A stretch of 64,000 nucleotides of DNA from Rhodocyclaceae bacterium (lineage in GTDB: Bacteria > Pseudomonadota > Gammaproteobacteria > Burkholderiales > Rhodocyclaceae). Numbering within the stretch: position 1 is the first letter of the stretch; each line of letters opens with the position of its first letter. Location of the stretch: assembly GCA_028713915.1 (NCBI GenBank), contig JAQTNK010000022.1, positions 1 to 64,000 on the forward strand, read 5' to 3'. A model generated the notes under the pieces. It searched no databases and had not been told where the DNA came from. It saw only the letters and a program-made list of their open reading frames with translations. Below are positions 15,013 to 24,069 of the stretch, in pieces. Made by a program: the position numbers and the translations under genes.

Positions 15013-16961
15013 GCGAAGCGTCGGCCATCGGCAACGTTGCCGAGCTCGCGGACGGCCAGATCCTGCTGCCGGCCTTCGTGCTGCGCCGCGCCGACGGCCT
15101 CTACATCGACCTGCCCGCCATCGATGCGCGCGGCATTTTCGCCCAGTTCGCCGAGCGCGTCTTCGGCGCCGGCGCGCGCTTCGTCGGCCTCGACTACGAG
15201 CTGTTCCTCAACCTGACTTTCCTCTGGGAGCCGGCCGACATCGACCGCTGCCTCGCCGCGCTGCAGCGCAAAGGCAAGCCGCCGCAATTGCGCATCGCGC
15301 GCGACCTCGTGCCCTTCCCGCCGGAGCGGCGCGACATCTACCGCGGCGTGAAAATCGATGCCGGCGGCAAGTCGGCCGAGTACCTGTTCGAGCAGATCAG
15401 CATCGAGCGCGAAGCGGACGATGCGGAGGCCGCCGACGGCAGCGGCAAGCGCAAGTTCATGGAGCGGCTTCACGCCGACTTCGACGAGTTCGTCGCCGCG
15501 CTCTGGGACAAGGGCCTGCGCTATGGCATCGACGCCAAGGCCGTGCGGGACGCCATCGCCCGCGACCAGGCCGAGCGCCTGACCATCGCCGCGGCGACCG
15601 CGCTGGTCGCCGGCAAGGACGCCGGCATCGACGAGCAGACCGACCTGCTGCACCGCGACGACGCGCCGCGCCTGCTGCCCAACGGCCGCATGGATCTGCG
15701 CCATTACCGCAATCGCTTTCCCCAGGTCGCCGCCGGTACGCGGCTGTTCAAGAAAGTGCCGCGCGTCGCCGGCCGCTCCGGCTGGGACGTGAAGGGCAGG
15801 GAACTGCTGCCGCCGGCCGTCAAGGACTTCGACATCGAGACCCTGGCCGGACCCGGCACGCGGCTGCAGCGGGATGCGACGGGCGAATACGTGGTCGCCG
15901 CCATGAACGGCTTCCTCGACATCGATGCCCGGTCGGGGCAGATTTCCGTCATCGACAAGATCGTCAGCCGCGAAGGCATCAGCATGCGCACCACCGGCGA
16001 CCTGTCGCTCGCCGGCGACGATTTCGAGGAGCACGGCGACGTCCAGGAAAAGCGTGTCGTCGAAGGCCACCACATGACTTTCCTCGCCGACGTCTTCGGC
16101 AACATCCTGTCGAATGGCGGCCGCGTCACCATCAAGCACAACATCAGCGGCGGCACGGTGCACGACGCCAACGGCGCCATCGCCGTCGAAGGGTCGGCAT
16201 CGCGGGCGCTGCTGGAAGCGCGCGACGGCGAGGTGGTCGTCAGCCGCGCCGAAAGCTGCGTCATCATGGCCGGCCGCGTGCGCATCGGCCGCGCCGTGAG
16301 CTGCGACATCGTCGCCGACGAAGTCGTGATCGAGCAGGCCGAAGGCTGCGCCATCGCGGCCAAGAACGTCGTGCTGCAGAGCTGCGCCGCGCGCAAGGAC
16401 CAGGCCACCTCGGTCACTTTGCTGCTGCCCGACCTCACGCCGTTCGACGAACAGCGCAAGAGCCTCGAGGCGGGACGCGACGAGGCCGCCGCGCAAGCCG
16501 CCAAGCTCGGTGCCGCGCTGCAGGCGCTGACGGCCCAGCCCGACATGAAGAGCTATCTGTCGATGCAGCCCCGCATCAAGGCCAAGACCGTCGTGCTGAA
16601 TCCGGCGCAGCAGGCGCAATGGGACGTGCTGCTGCGCCGCGTCGCGCCGAACCTGCGCAAGGTGGCCGATCTCAACGAGGAGATCAAGGTGCTGCGGCAA
16701 TATCTCGACAGCGTCGAAGCCGAGCTCGCCGCGCTCGCCCAGGCCAGGACAGATGCCGCGCTTGGCGTCGCCTGCTGCATCGCCAAGGTGGCGGGCGACA
16801 CGCGCGTCCACGTGGCGCGCCCGGCTGCCGGCGAGGCGCCGCTGGCGAGCCTGACGCCCAAGGCGCTGCACAAGCGCCTGCACGAACTCGGCGGCGCCGC
16901 CGTGCGGCTGTTCGCCGGCAGCGGCGGCAGCTTCGAGTGGCAGGCGCCGGCGGAAAAATAG
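15009..16961 (+). CDS. FapA-like (DUF342) polymer-forming domain protein
   Basis: A 650-residue cytoplasmic protein. The N-terminal third is variable. The middle (about 230-470) is the DUF342/FapA right-handed beta-helix, with repeating turns such as IVSREGISMRTTGDLSLAG, NILSNGGRVTIKHNISGG and SCVIMAGRVRIGRAVSCDIVA. The C-terminal part (about 480-600) is a long coiled coil. Characterised relatives are linked to cell-envelope and flagellar or surface functions, but no biochemical role is settled. ATGA overlap with the aminotransferase suggests co-expression. Confidence 0.85.
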   Translation: MSEASAIGNVAELADGQILLPAFVLRRADGLYIDLPAIDARGIFAQFAERVFGAGARFVGLDYELFLNLTFLWEPADIDRCLAALQRKGKPPQLRIARDLVPFPPERRDIYRGVKIDAGGKSAEYLFEQISIEREADDAEAADGSGKRKFMERLHADFDEFVAALWDKGLRYGIDAKAVRDAIARDQAERLTIAAATALVAGKDAGIDEQTDLLHRDDAPRLLPNGRMDLRHYRNRFPQVAAGTRLFKKVPRVAGRSGWDVKGRELLPPAVKDFDIETLAGPGTRLQRDATGEYVVAAMNGFLDIDARSGQISVIDKIVSREGISMRTTGDLSLAGDDFEEHGDVQEKRVVEGHHMTFLADVFGNILSNGGRVTIKHNISGGTVHDANGAIAVEGSASRALLEARDGEVVVSRAESCVIMAGRVRIGRAVSCDIVADEVVIEQAEGCAIAAKNVVLQSCAARKDQATSVTLLLPDLTPFDEQRKSLEAGRDEAAAQAAKLGAALQALTAQPDMKSYLSMQPRIKAKTVVLNPAQQAQWDVLLRRVAPNLRKVADLNEEIKVLRQYLDSVEAELAALAQARTDAALGVACCIAKVAGDTRVHVARPAAGEAPLASLTPKALHKRLHELGGAAVRLFAGSGGSFEWQAPAEK

Positions 16962-16989
16962 CCGCGCTGTCGATCGGATTCTGAACGTC

Positions 16990-17367
16990 ATGACGCTACG
17001 ACCAGGCACCGCAGTTCTGTTCGCCGCCCTTGTCCTTGCCGCTTGCGGCGGCGGCGAGGCGACGCCGCTGCTGGCGCAGCTGAACAAGGATTTCCAGCCG
17101 GGCCTGACGGTCGGGCAGGCGCAGGACCTCCTTAAAACGCGCGGCGCCGCGTCGTCGCTGCGCTCGGCCGCGGAGTGCGAAGCGCTGGTCAAGGAGGCGC
17201 GCGTGCCGACGCAGATCTCGCCGCGCGGCGGGCCCTGCGTCTTCGGCAAGATTCCCGTCGCGCGGGGCTGGTTCGGCGCTCATACCGATGTCATTTTGCA
17301 GCTGGTGTTCGGCGCGGACGGCAAGCTGGTCGACGCCAGCTTCGAGGAAATCGCTTCCTACCTCTGA
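16990..17367 (+). CDS. Putative small lipoprotein
   Basis: A 125-residue protein with a lipoprotein signal peptide: TAVLFAALVLAAC with lipobox LAAC and the lipidated Cys near residue 19, followed by GGG. The mature part holds two Cys (AECEAL, GPCVFG) that could form a disulfide. I do not recognise a named family. It follows the FapA-like gene by 28 bp and converges with fbp with only 16 bp between stops. Confidence 0.75.
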   Translation: MTLRPGTAVLFAALVLAACGGGEATPLLAQLNKDFQPGLTVGQAQDLLKTRGAASSLRSAAECEALVKEARVPTQISPRGGPCVFGKIPVARGWFGAHTDVILQLVFGADGKLVDASFEEIASYL

Positions 17368-17383
17368 GCCGCCCGCCGGGCGT

Positions 17384-18385
<1,002 letters not shown>

Positions 18386-18501
18386 GATGGGTTCCGCTGA
18401 TGAACGAAGAAGCGCGGATTATACCGATCCGCCCGCGGCCGCTCCACGATGGCATAGCCGCCTCATGACCACGTCATGAAGCGGCAGCCGCTTGGCGGCG
18501 C

Positions 18502-19605
18502 TCAGGCTTCCACCATGCGGCGCACCACGGTATTGAAATGGGCTATCCAGTCGGGCGCGAACTGGTTGTCGCAGGCGTTGATCTCGGCAATGGCGCGCAG
18601 CAGCGAGCGGCTCTGGCCGCGATGGCTGTGCTTGAGGGTGACGGCTTCGAAGGCGTCGACAATGGCGAGAATCTTGGCGCCGGGAACGATGCGGTCCGCC
18701 TTGAGCCCGGCCGGATAGCCGCCGCCGTCGGGCATCTCGTGATGCTGGGCCACCATCTCGGCCGCTGCCGTCCAGCCGCCCATGCGCTCGAGCAGGCCGG
18801 CGGCGTACGCCGGGTGGTCGCGCAGCGCGCGCTTGTCCTCGTCGGAGAGCTGGCCGAGCTTGAGCCAGATCGACTCGGGCAGGAACATCATGCCGATGTC
18901 ATGCATGTAGACGGCCGCCTCGAGCTGCACCGGGTCCACCGGCTTGCCGGCGACGTTGTTGGTGTCGAGGGCGAGGCGCAGCAGGCGGCCGCTGCGGCCC
19001 TTGAACAGGGGCGAATGGATTTCGAACTGGTGGGCCAGGGTGCGAAAGAACTTGAGATCGGCGGCGATGCTCTCGGCGCCGCGCGTGGCGTGGGTGGCGG
19101 CAGCCCGCACCTGGGCGCCGGCGCGCACCGGGCGAAAGCCGGTGACGGCCTCGATCAGGCGCACCGAGCGCTCGTCGAGTTCGACGCCGGTCGTCTGCGC
19201 CAGGCCTTCGAGGCCGCCGACCAGCTCGATGATCTTGAGGTGGGCGAAGGACTTGCCGGCGGAAAGCGCCTCGACCGCCAGTTCGAGGCGGTCCATCGCC
19301 AGCAGGATGACTTCGGCCAGCAGCTCGGAGAAGACCAGCTCGCCGCCGCGCAAGCGGGCGAGCAAGTTCTCGATCGGATGCGCCACCAGCACGCCGACAT
19401 CGACCTTGCAGATGGCGGCATCGCCCTTGATGTTGTGCAGCGCGCGGAACAGGCCGGCGATGAGCGCGTTGTCGTCGGGGCTGCGCTTCAGGCGGGCGAT
19501 ATCGCGCTCGATGTTGGGAACGATGTCGGCGAGATCCTCGATGAACTCGGCGAGCCCGTCGCGGTCCTGGACGCTCGGATGCAACAAGGCGCTGATGTCG
19601 GCCAT
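18502..19605 (-). CDS. Hpt-HD-GYP fusion protein (putative cyclic-di-GMP phosphodiesterase)
   Basis: A 367-residue protein. The N-terminal ~120 residues are a histidine phosphotransfer domain, with the phospho-accepting motif ALHNIKGDAAI and the following HPIENLLARLR helix. The C-terminal half (about 180-365) is an HD-GYP domain with YMHDIG, a middle HPAYAAGLL and HHEMPDGGGYP. The catalytic residues appear intact, so c-di-GMP hydrolysis is expected. Fusion to Hpt rather than to the usual receiver would let a phosphorelay control turnover. It stands alone between fbp and a permease gene. Confidence 0.88.
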   Translation of the reverse strand: MADISALLHPSVQDRDGLAEFIEDLADIVPNIERDIARLKRSPDDNALIAGLFRALHNIKGDAAICKVDVGVLVAHPIENLLARLRGGELVFSELLAEVILLAMDRLELAVEALSAGKSFAHLKIIELVGGLEGLAQTTGVELDERSVRLIEAVTGFRPVRAGAQVRAAATHATRGAESIAADLKFFRTLAHQFEIHSPLFKGRSGRLLRLALDTNNVAGKPVDPVQLEAAVYMHDIGMMFLPESIWLKLGQLSDEDKRALRDHPAYAAGLLERMGGWTAAAEMVAQHHEMPDGGGYPAGLKADRIVPGAKILAIVDAFEAVTLKHSHRGQSRSLLRAIAEINACDNQFAPDWIAHFNTVVRRMVEA

Positions 19606-19667
19606 ACTTTCTCCCCTGTGAAGGTTTCGAACTTACGCGCTGCGCGGGCGGCTGGCAAGCGGCGTCG

Positions 19668-20687
19668 CTACACCAGCCCCGCCGCTGCCAGCTCGCTCTT
19701 GACATAGGCGTAGTAGATGGGCGCCGCCACCAGGCCCGAGACGCCGAATGCCGCTTCCATCGCCAGCATCGCCAGCAGCAGTTCCCAGGCTTCCGCCGCA
19801 ATCTGCGAGCCGACGATGCGTGCGTTGAGGAAGTATTCGAGCTTGTGGATGACGATCAGGAACGCCAGCGAGGCCAGCGCCACTTGCGGTGAAAGGGCGA
19901 GGCTGACGACGACGATCACCGTGTTGGAAATGAGGTTGCCGGCCACCGGCAGCAGGCCGACGACGAAAGTCAGCGCGATCATGGTCTTCGTCAGCGGCAG
20001 GTGCACGTCGGCGAGCGGCAGCGCCACCGCGAGGTAGAGCGCCGTGAAGCAGGTATTGAGCGCGGCGATGCGCACCTGGGCGAAGACGATGCGGCGGAAG
20101 GCCTGCGCGAGCCTGCGCGCCCGCTCCGAGAGCGCCGCCGCCAGCGGCCGCATGGTTGGTATCGAGGCCGCCTCGTGCAGCGCCACCATGGCGCCGATGA
20201 CCATGCCGACCAGCACGTGGACAAAGGCGATGCCGGCCTCCTTGCCGACGCCGCCGACCTCGCCGGCATGCTCGCGCAGCCACGCCGCGGCGGCGCTCTT
20301 GAGGCTGTCGACGCCTTCGGGCAGCATGGCCAGCATCCAGTCGGGCAGCCACAGGCGCGCGTTGTCGATGGTGTCGGCCATCTTCTGCGCCAGCGCCGCG
20401 AGGCCGCCGCCGTGGTGGTTGAAGAAGCCGACGGCGAGCACCGTGCCCAGCGCCATGCCGCCGATCACCAGCACCGCGAGCACCAGCACCGCGGCGATCT
20501 TGGCGCGCCGGTTGGACAGACGGCCGGCCAGCAGCGATGCCAGCACATGCACCAGTTCGAAGACGAGCAGGCCGGACAGCAGCGAGGGCAGGAGGTGCAG
20601 CCTGAGGACCAGGAGCAGCAGGAGTGCGGCGATGAACCAGGCAGCTTGCTGCACGCGGGCGGCGGGCATGGCGTCGGAATTTGTCAT
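19668..20687 (-). CDS. AI-2E/PerM family transporter (UPF0118)
   Basis: A 339-residue multi-pass inner-membrane protein. The start at 20687 (MTNSDAMPAAR) is chosen because the hydrophobic region begins about 12 residues later; the frame is open upstream but the extra segment is charged and atypical. About 7-8 membrane helices are visible, including LLLLVLRLHLLPSLLSG and VLVLAVLVIGGMALGTVLAV, with the conserved late block GLLPVAGNLISN and VHKLEYFLNARIVG. Family members include exporters of AI-2 and Na+/H+ antiporters; the substrate here is unknown. Confidence 0.85.
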   Translation of the reverse strand: MTNSDAMPAARVQQAAWFIAALLLLLVLRLHLLPSLLSGLLVFELVHVLASLLAGRLSNRRAKIAAVLVLAVLVIGGMALGTVLAVGFFNHHGGGLAALAQKMADTIDNARLWLPDWMLAMLPEGVDSLKSAAAAWLREHAGEVGGVGKEAGIAFVHVLVGMVIGAMVALHEAASIPTMRPLAAALSERARRLAQAFRRIVFAQVRIAALNTCFTALYLAVALPLADVHLPLTKTMIALTFVVGLLPVAGNLISNTVIVVVSLALSPQVALASLAFLIVIHKLEYFLNARIVGSQIAAEAWELLLAMLAMEAAFGVSGLVAAPIYYAYVKSELAAAGLV

Positions 20688-20833
20688 GAGGCGCGTATTC
20701 TCTCCCGAGCGCGGCTCGGCCACAATGGCCGGCTGCCGGCAGGGCATCGCCATGCCGCTTCGGCCACGTTGCTGCGCGCGTCGCGCGGCGCACAAGACCG
20801 GCTGCACACGAGCGCCTGGCGCGCGCCCGGAAC

Positions 20834-21082
20834 GGCGGGTGGCCGACTCCGTCCGTGTCCCCCGATCCGGGCTGCACCCGACCCTCCTCCTTTACCTCCC
20901 GGAGTCGGCCACCCGCCATCCCGGGCGGAATAGGCTGCCGCTTTTGGGTCCAGCCAAAACCAAGACCCGCTCCGATTGGGCCGGCGGGGTGCCCTCCTCC
21001 GCGTAAGTAAAGGAGGAGGAGGCGATCGAAGATCGCCGACGGAGGACATGGAGCGGAGCAGGGCGCCCCGTCGGCCCAATCG
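20834..21082. repeat. Structured intergenic element with nested inverted repeats (candidate MITE or ncRNA)
   Basis: This fills most of the 409-bp gap 20688-21096. It contains (1) a perfect 17-bp inverted repeat GGCGGGTGGCCGACTCC, 20834-20850 with 20901-20917; (2) a 23-bp inverted repeat with two mismatches, 20973-20995 with 21060-21082; (3) a 7-bp hairpin GGCGATC-gaa-GATCGCC at 21021-21037 inside the second loop; (4) TTTTGG-6-CCAAAA at 20942-20959; and (5) CCTCCTCCTTTAC (20883-20895) in the first loop, exactly complementary to GTAAAGGAGGAGG (21007-21019) in the second. Translated frames across it look like artefacts. It lies 14 bp from the dsrE-like stop, so it may also end that transcript. 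I see nothing in 20688-20833. Confidence 0.65.
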
Positions 21083-21096
21083 CGCGCTCGTCCGAA

Positions 21097-21465
21097 TCAA
21101 TAGACCAGCACGTTGGTCGCAGCCACGCATTCGGCGACGAAAGTCGCGGCACCGACGATGGTCGCGCCCTCGACCAGATCGTGCGGGGCGATCATGCGCG
21201 AACCGACGCATGGACCGCACACGTACATCTTGCCGCCGCCTTCCAGATAGGCTTTCAGCAGGTCCTTGAGCGGGGGAAAACCGGACGCCGCGACGTGGTC
21301 GGCCATGCCCTTGATCGTCAGCATCACGCCGTTGCCCTGGAAGCCCATCAGCACTTCGACGTCCGACGCCAGCGCCGTCGTCGCCATGACAAAGGGAATC
21401 GTCGACAGCTCGGCATTCTCGGGTCCGTGCGTGACCATCAATACCAGTTTCTTCTTGTCTGTCAT
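21097..21465 (-). CDS. DsrE/YchN-family sulfur-relay-like protein
   Basis: A 122-residue soluble protein. The ATG at 21465 follows a good AGGAG site and directly precedes the beta strand KKLVLMVTHGPENAEL. Two cysteines form the motif VCGPCVGSRM at about residues 83-87, the position where DsrE-family proteins carry reactive thiols for persulfide transfer. Single-gene members are often annotated as DsrE family without known partner; no dsr or tus genes are nearby. The gene is followed by a strongly structured intergenic element. Confidence 0.82.
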   Translation of the reverse strand: MTDKKKLVLMVTHGPENAELSTIPFVMATTALASDVEVLMGFQGNGVMLTIKGMADHVAASGFPPLKDLLKAYLEGGGKMYVCGPCVGSRMIAPHDLVEGATIVGAATFVAECVAATNVLVY

Positions 21466-21681
21466 GTCAGTTGCTCCTGTCTTCGCGATCAGTGATCGGC
21501 AACGCTCCAACCGGGATGCGGGCGACCGTCGGAGAACCCTCAGGAGCGCGCGGCGATATTCATTCATCGTCCACCACGCCAGCGCCGCACGCACCTAAGC
21601 TAAACATAGCATCGGATCGTGCGAGCGCATCGGACACGACCGGCCCGCAGCGCCGCGCCGCCTCGCATCGGCGGCATGACT

Positions 21682-22800
21682 TCAGAGTATCGCCGTGCCC
21701 TGCTTTTCGCCGCGCTCGTAGACCACGTTGGCGCGGCCGACGATCAGCGCGTCGAGCGCGCCGATGCGCGCGGTGTCCTTGTTGTCATAGGGCAGACGGT
21801 GCAGGATGTAGCGCAGGGCGTTGAGCCGCGCGCGCTTCTTGCAGTCGGACTTGATCACGGTCCAGGGCGCATCGGCGGTATCGGTGTAGAAGAACATCGC
21901 CTCCTTGGCCTTGGTGTAGTCGTCCCACTTGTCCAGCGAGGCGAGGTCGATGGGCGAGAGCTTCCACTGCTTGAGCGGATGCACCTTGCGCTCCTTGAAG
22001 CGGCGGCGCTGCTCGTCGCGGCTCACGGAGAACCAGAACTTGATCAGGTGGATGCCGTTCCTCACCATCATGCGTTCGAATTCCGGCGCCTGGCGCATGA
22101 ACTCCTGGTATTCCGGGTCGCTGCAAAAGCCCATGACGCGCTCGACGCCGGCGCGGTTGTACCAGGAGCGGTCGAACAGCGCGATCTCGCCGGAGGTCGG
22201 CAGGTGCTGGACGTAGCGCTGGAAATACCACTGGCCGCGCTCGATCTCCGAAGGCTTTTCCAGCGCCACGACACGCGCGCCGCGCGGGTTCAGGTGTTCC
22301 ATGAAGCGCTTGATGGTGCCGCCCTTGCCGGCGGCGTCGCGGCCTTCGAACAGGATCACCACCTTCTGGCCGCTTTCCTTGACCCAGGCCTGCAGCTTGA
22401 GCAGTTCGACCTGCAGGCGGTATTTCTGGCGCTCGTAGGTGTTGCGCGACATCAGGTTGCGGTACGGGTAGCCGCCGTCGCGCCAGCCCGGCGCGAGTTC
22501 CTCGTCGGGGTGCACCGTGGCCTGGTCGCTGGCCATGCGCTGCTCCTTGAGCAGGGCTTTCAGCAGGCCGAGCGCTTCGCCGTTGGGCGCGCCGGCGATG
22601 AGGTCGCGCATGGCCGCGATGCGTGCCTGTTGCGCGGCGTCGACGGCCTCGCCGACGGCATGGGATTCGATGCCGGCAGCGGAGGCGGTGGGGCCGATGT
22701 CGCCGGCGGCGGCGGGGCGCGCGCGGCCGGTGCGGCGCGGCGCCGCAGTCTGGGGGGCGCTCGCCGCAGCTGCGGGCGGAGTGGGCTTTCGCGAGGTCAT
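21682..22800 (-). CDS. ppk2: Polyphosphate kinase 2 (PPK2)
   Basis: A 372-residue PPK2. After an Ala/Pro-rich N-terminal extension (about 1-100) the kinase core shows YRNLMSRNTYERQKYRLQ, Walker A FEGRDAAGKGGTIK, LNPRGARVVAL, Walker B FDRSWYNRAGVERVMGF, and the lid block RRFKERKVHPLKQWKLS. It transfers phosphate between polyphosphate and nucleotides. A start at 22800 is preferred, giving an ATGA overlap with the KTSC gene stop. The N-terminal extension is low complexity and unlike the core. Confidence 0.94.
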   Translation of the reverse strand: MTSRKPTPPAAAASAPQTAAPRRTGRARPAAAGDIGPTASAAGIESHAVGEAVDAAQQARIAAMRDLIAGAPNGEALGLLKALLKEQRMASDQATVHPDEELAPGWRDGGYPYRNLMSRNTYERQKYRLQVELLKLQAWVKESGQKVVILFEGRDAAGKGGTIKRFMEHLNPRGARVVALEKPSEIERGQWYFQRYVQHLPTSGEIALFDRSWYNRAGVERVMGFCSDPEYQEFMRQAPEFERMMVRNGIHLIKFWFSVSRDEQRRRFKERKVHPLKQWKLSPIDLASLDKWDDYTKAKEAMFFYTDTADAPWTVIKSDCKKRARLNALRYILHRLPYDNKDTARIGALDALIVGRANVVYERGEKQGTAIL

Positions 22801-23066
22801 GGCTTGCTCCACAAGTCGTCCAGCGGATTCTTCTTTTTCGCGGCGTCGTCGCCGGCGCCGACGCGCCGCGCCGTGAATTCCTCTTCGATGTTGTCGCGGA
22901 AGTAGCTCCAGGCCGAGGCGGACGTCGACAGGCGCTGCCAGACCTCGGCGCCGACGCCGCTATACTCGAGCGTGCTGCTGTCGTCGAACTGCACGCGCAG
23001 CGTGCGGGCGCGCGCATCGTAGCCGATGGCGCGCAGCTTGCCGGAGTTGATCTTCTTCATCTCCAT
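22797..23066 (-). CDS. KTSC domain-containing protein
   Basis: An 89-residue protein whose first 65 residues match the KTSC domain (GKLRAIGYDARARTLRVQF, TLEYSGVGAEVWQRL, SYFRDNIEEEF), named for C-termini of lysyl-tRNA synthetases but also found as stand-alone proteins of unknown function. The tail is charged (DDAAKKKNPLDDLW). It starts 10 bp after the Cys-rich gene stop and overlaps the PPK2 start by 4 bp, so all three genes look co-transcribed. Confidence 0.85.
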   Translation of the reverse strand: MEMKKINSGKLRAIGYDARARTLRVQFDDSSTLEYSGVGAEVWQRLSTSASAWSYFRDNIEEEFTARRVGAGDDAAKKKNPLDDLWSKP

Positions 23067-23076
23067 GGCGAAAGCC

Positions 23077-23283
23077 TCAGGGATGATCGGCGGAGTTGTG
23101 GTCGTCCGCGGCAGGCGCCGCTTCGCGCGCCTGCTTCTCGCGCAGCCGCGCGTTCTTCGCTTCGTCGGCGAAGACGTAGCGCCCCGCCAGCACGCAGCCC
23201 TTCATGCCCGGATCGCAGGGCAGGTTGTTGATCTTGGTGCAGACGTCGTTGATTTCGTGAGGGCAACCCCAGCCGCCGGCCAT
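23077..23283 (-). CDS. Small cysteine-rich conserved protein
   Basis: A 68-residue protein with four regularly placed cysteines in the first half (WGCPHE, DVCTKI, LPCDPG, KGCVLA) followed by GRYVFADEAKNARLR and a charged tail. The pattern suggests a metal site. I recall similar small proteins in betaproteobacteria but cannot name a family. A GGAGG ribosome site precedes the ATG. First gene of the small-protein/KTSC/PPK2 run. Confidence 0.75.
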   Translation of the reverse strand: MAGGWGCPHEINDVCTKINNLPCDPGMKGCVLAGRYVFADEAKNARLREKQAREAAPAADDHNSADHP

Positions 23284-23331
23284 GTGCGTTCCTCCAAGGA
23301 TGGCCCGATGATACCGCGGCCGGATGGCGCT

Positions 23332-24069
23332 TTACATCTGCCGGAACAGGTGGGCGTAGGAGCGGCTCACCGGCAGCGGCGCGCCGCCGCCGCGCAGTTC
23401 CACCCAGAGGCGGCCCATGAGGTCGCGGCGCACGGTGCGGATGGCGGCCACGCGCACCAGCGTGCCGCGATGGATGCGCCAGAAGACGTGCGCATCGAGC
23501 TGGCGTTCGAGTTCCTTCAGCGGCATGCGCAGCAGCCATTCCTGGCCGCCGACATGGAGGGCCGTGTACTTGTCGGCCGCCTCGAAGCGGTCGACTTCGG
23601 CGACGTCGACGAGGCGCACGCCGTCGCCGTCGCCGACGCGCAGCCAGCGCAGCGGCGCCGTGGCCGGAGCGCCGCCGTCGAAGCGTGCGATCAGTTCGCG
23701 CAGCAGGGCGTCGCTCGCCGGCGGCGCCGTCGGCAGCCGCGCCAGCGCCTTCGCCAGGCGCGCGGCCGTGACGGGCTTGAGCAGGTAATCGACGGCGGCC
23801 TGCTCGAAGGCCTGCACGGCGAACTCGTCGTAGGCGGTGACGAAGATGACGCGGCAGGGCACGCTGATGCGCGCCGCGACGTCGAGGCCGGAAAGGCCCG
23901 GCATGCGGATGTCGAGAAGCGCCGCGTCGGGCTTGAGTTCCTCGATGAGTGCCAGCGCGGTGTCGCCGTCGGCGGCCTCGGCGACGATCTCGGCATCCGC
24001 CGCCTCGCCGATCAGGCGGCGCAGCCAGGCGCGCAGCGGCGCTTCGTCGTCGGCGATCAGCAGGCGCAT
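23332..24069 (-). CDS. LytTR-type response regulator (LytR/AlgR family)
   Basis: A 245-residue regulator. The receiver (about 1-120) has IADDE, phospho-acceptor in LLDIRMPGLSG and Lys in LLKPVT. The C-terminal LytTR DNA-binding domain (about 140-245) shows VDRFEAADKYTALHV, FWRIHRGTLV and PVSRSYAHLFRQM. Its start overlaps the 3' end of the sensor kinase gene by 13 bp, so they form one two-component system. The ATG at 24069 is chosen at the receiver onset. Confidence 0.92.
   Translation of the reverse strand: MRLLIADDEAPLRAWLRRLIGEAADAEIVAEAADGDTALALIEELKPDAALLDIRMPGLSGLDVAARISVPCRVIFVTAYDEFAVQAFEQAAVDYLLKPVTAARLAKALARLPTAPPASDALLRELIARFDGGAPATAPLRWLRVGDGDGVRLVDVAEVDRFEAADKYTALHVGGQEWLLRMPLKELERQLDAHVFWRIHRGTLVRVAAIRTVRRDLMGRLWVELRGGGAPLPVSRSYAHLFRQM

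Noticed and set aside
20834..21082. CRISPR array
   Set aside because: The repeats are inverted pairs of different sequence, not direct repeats with regular spacers.
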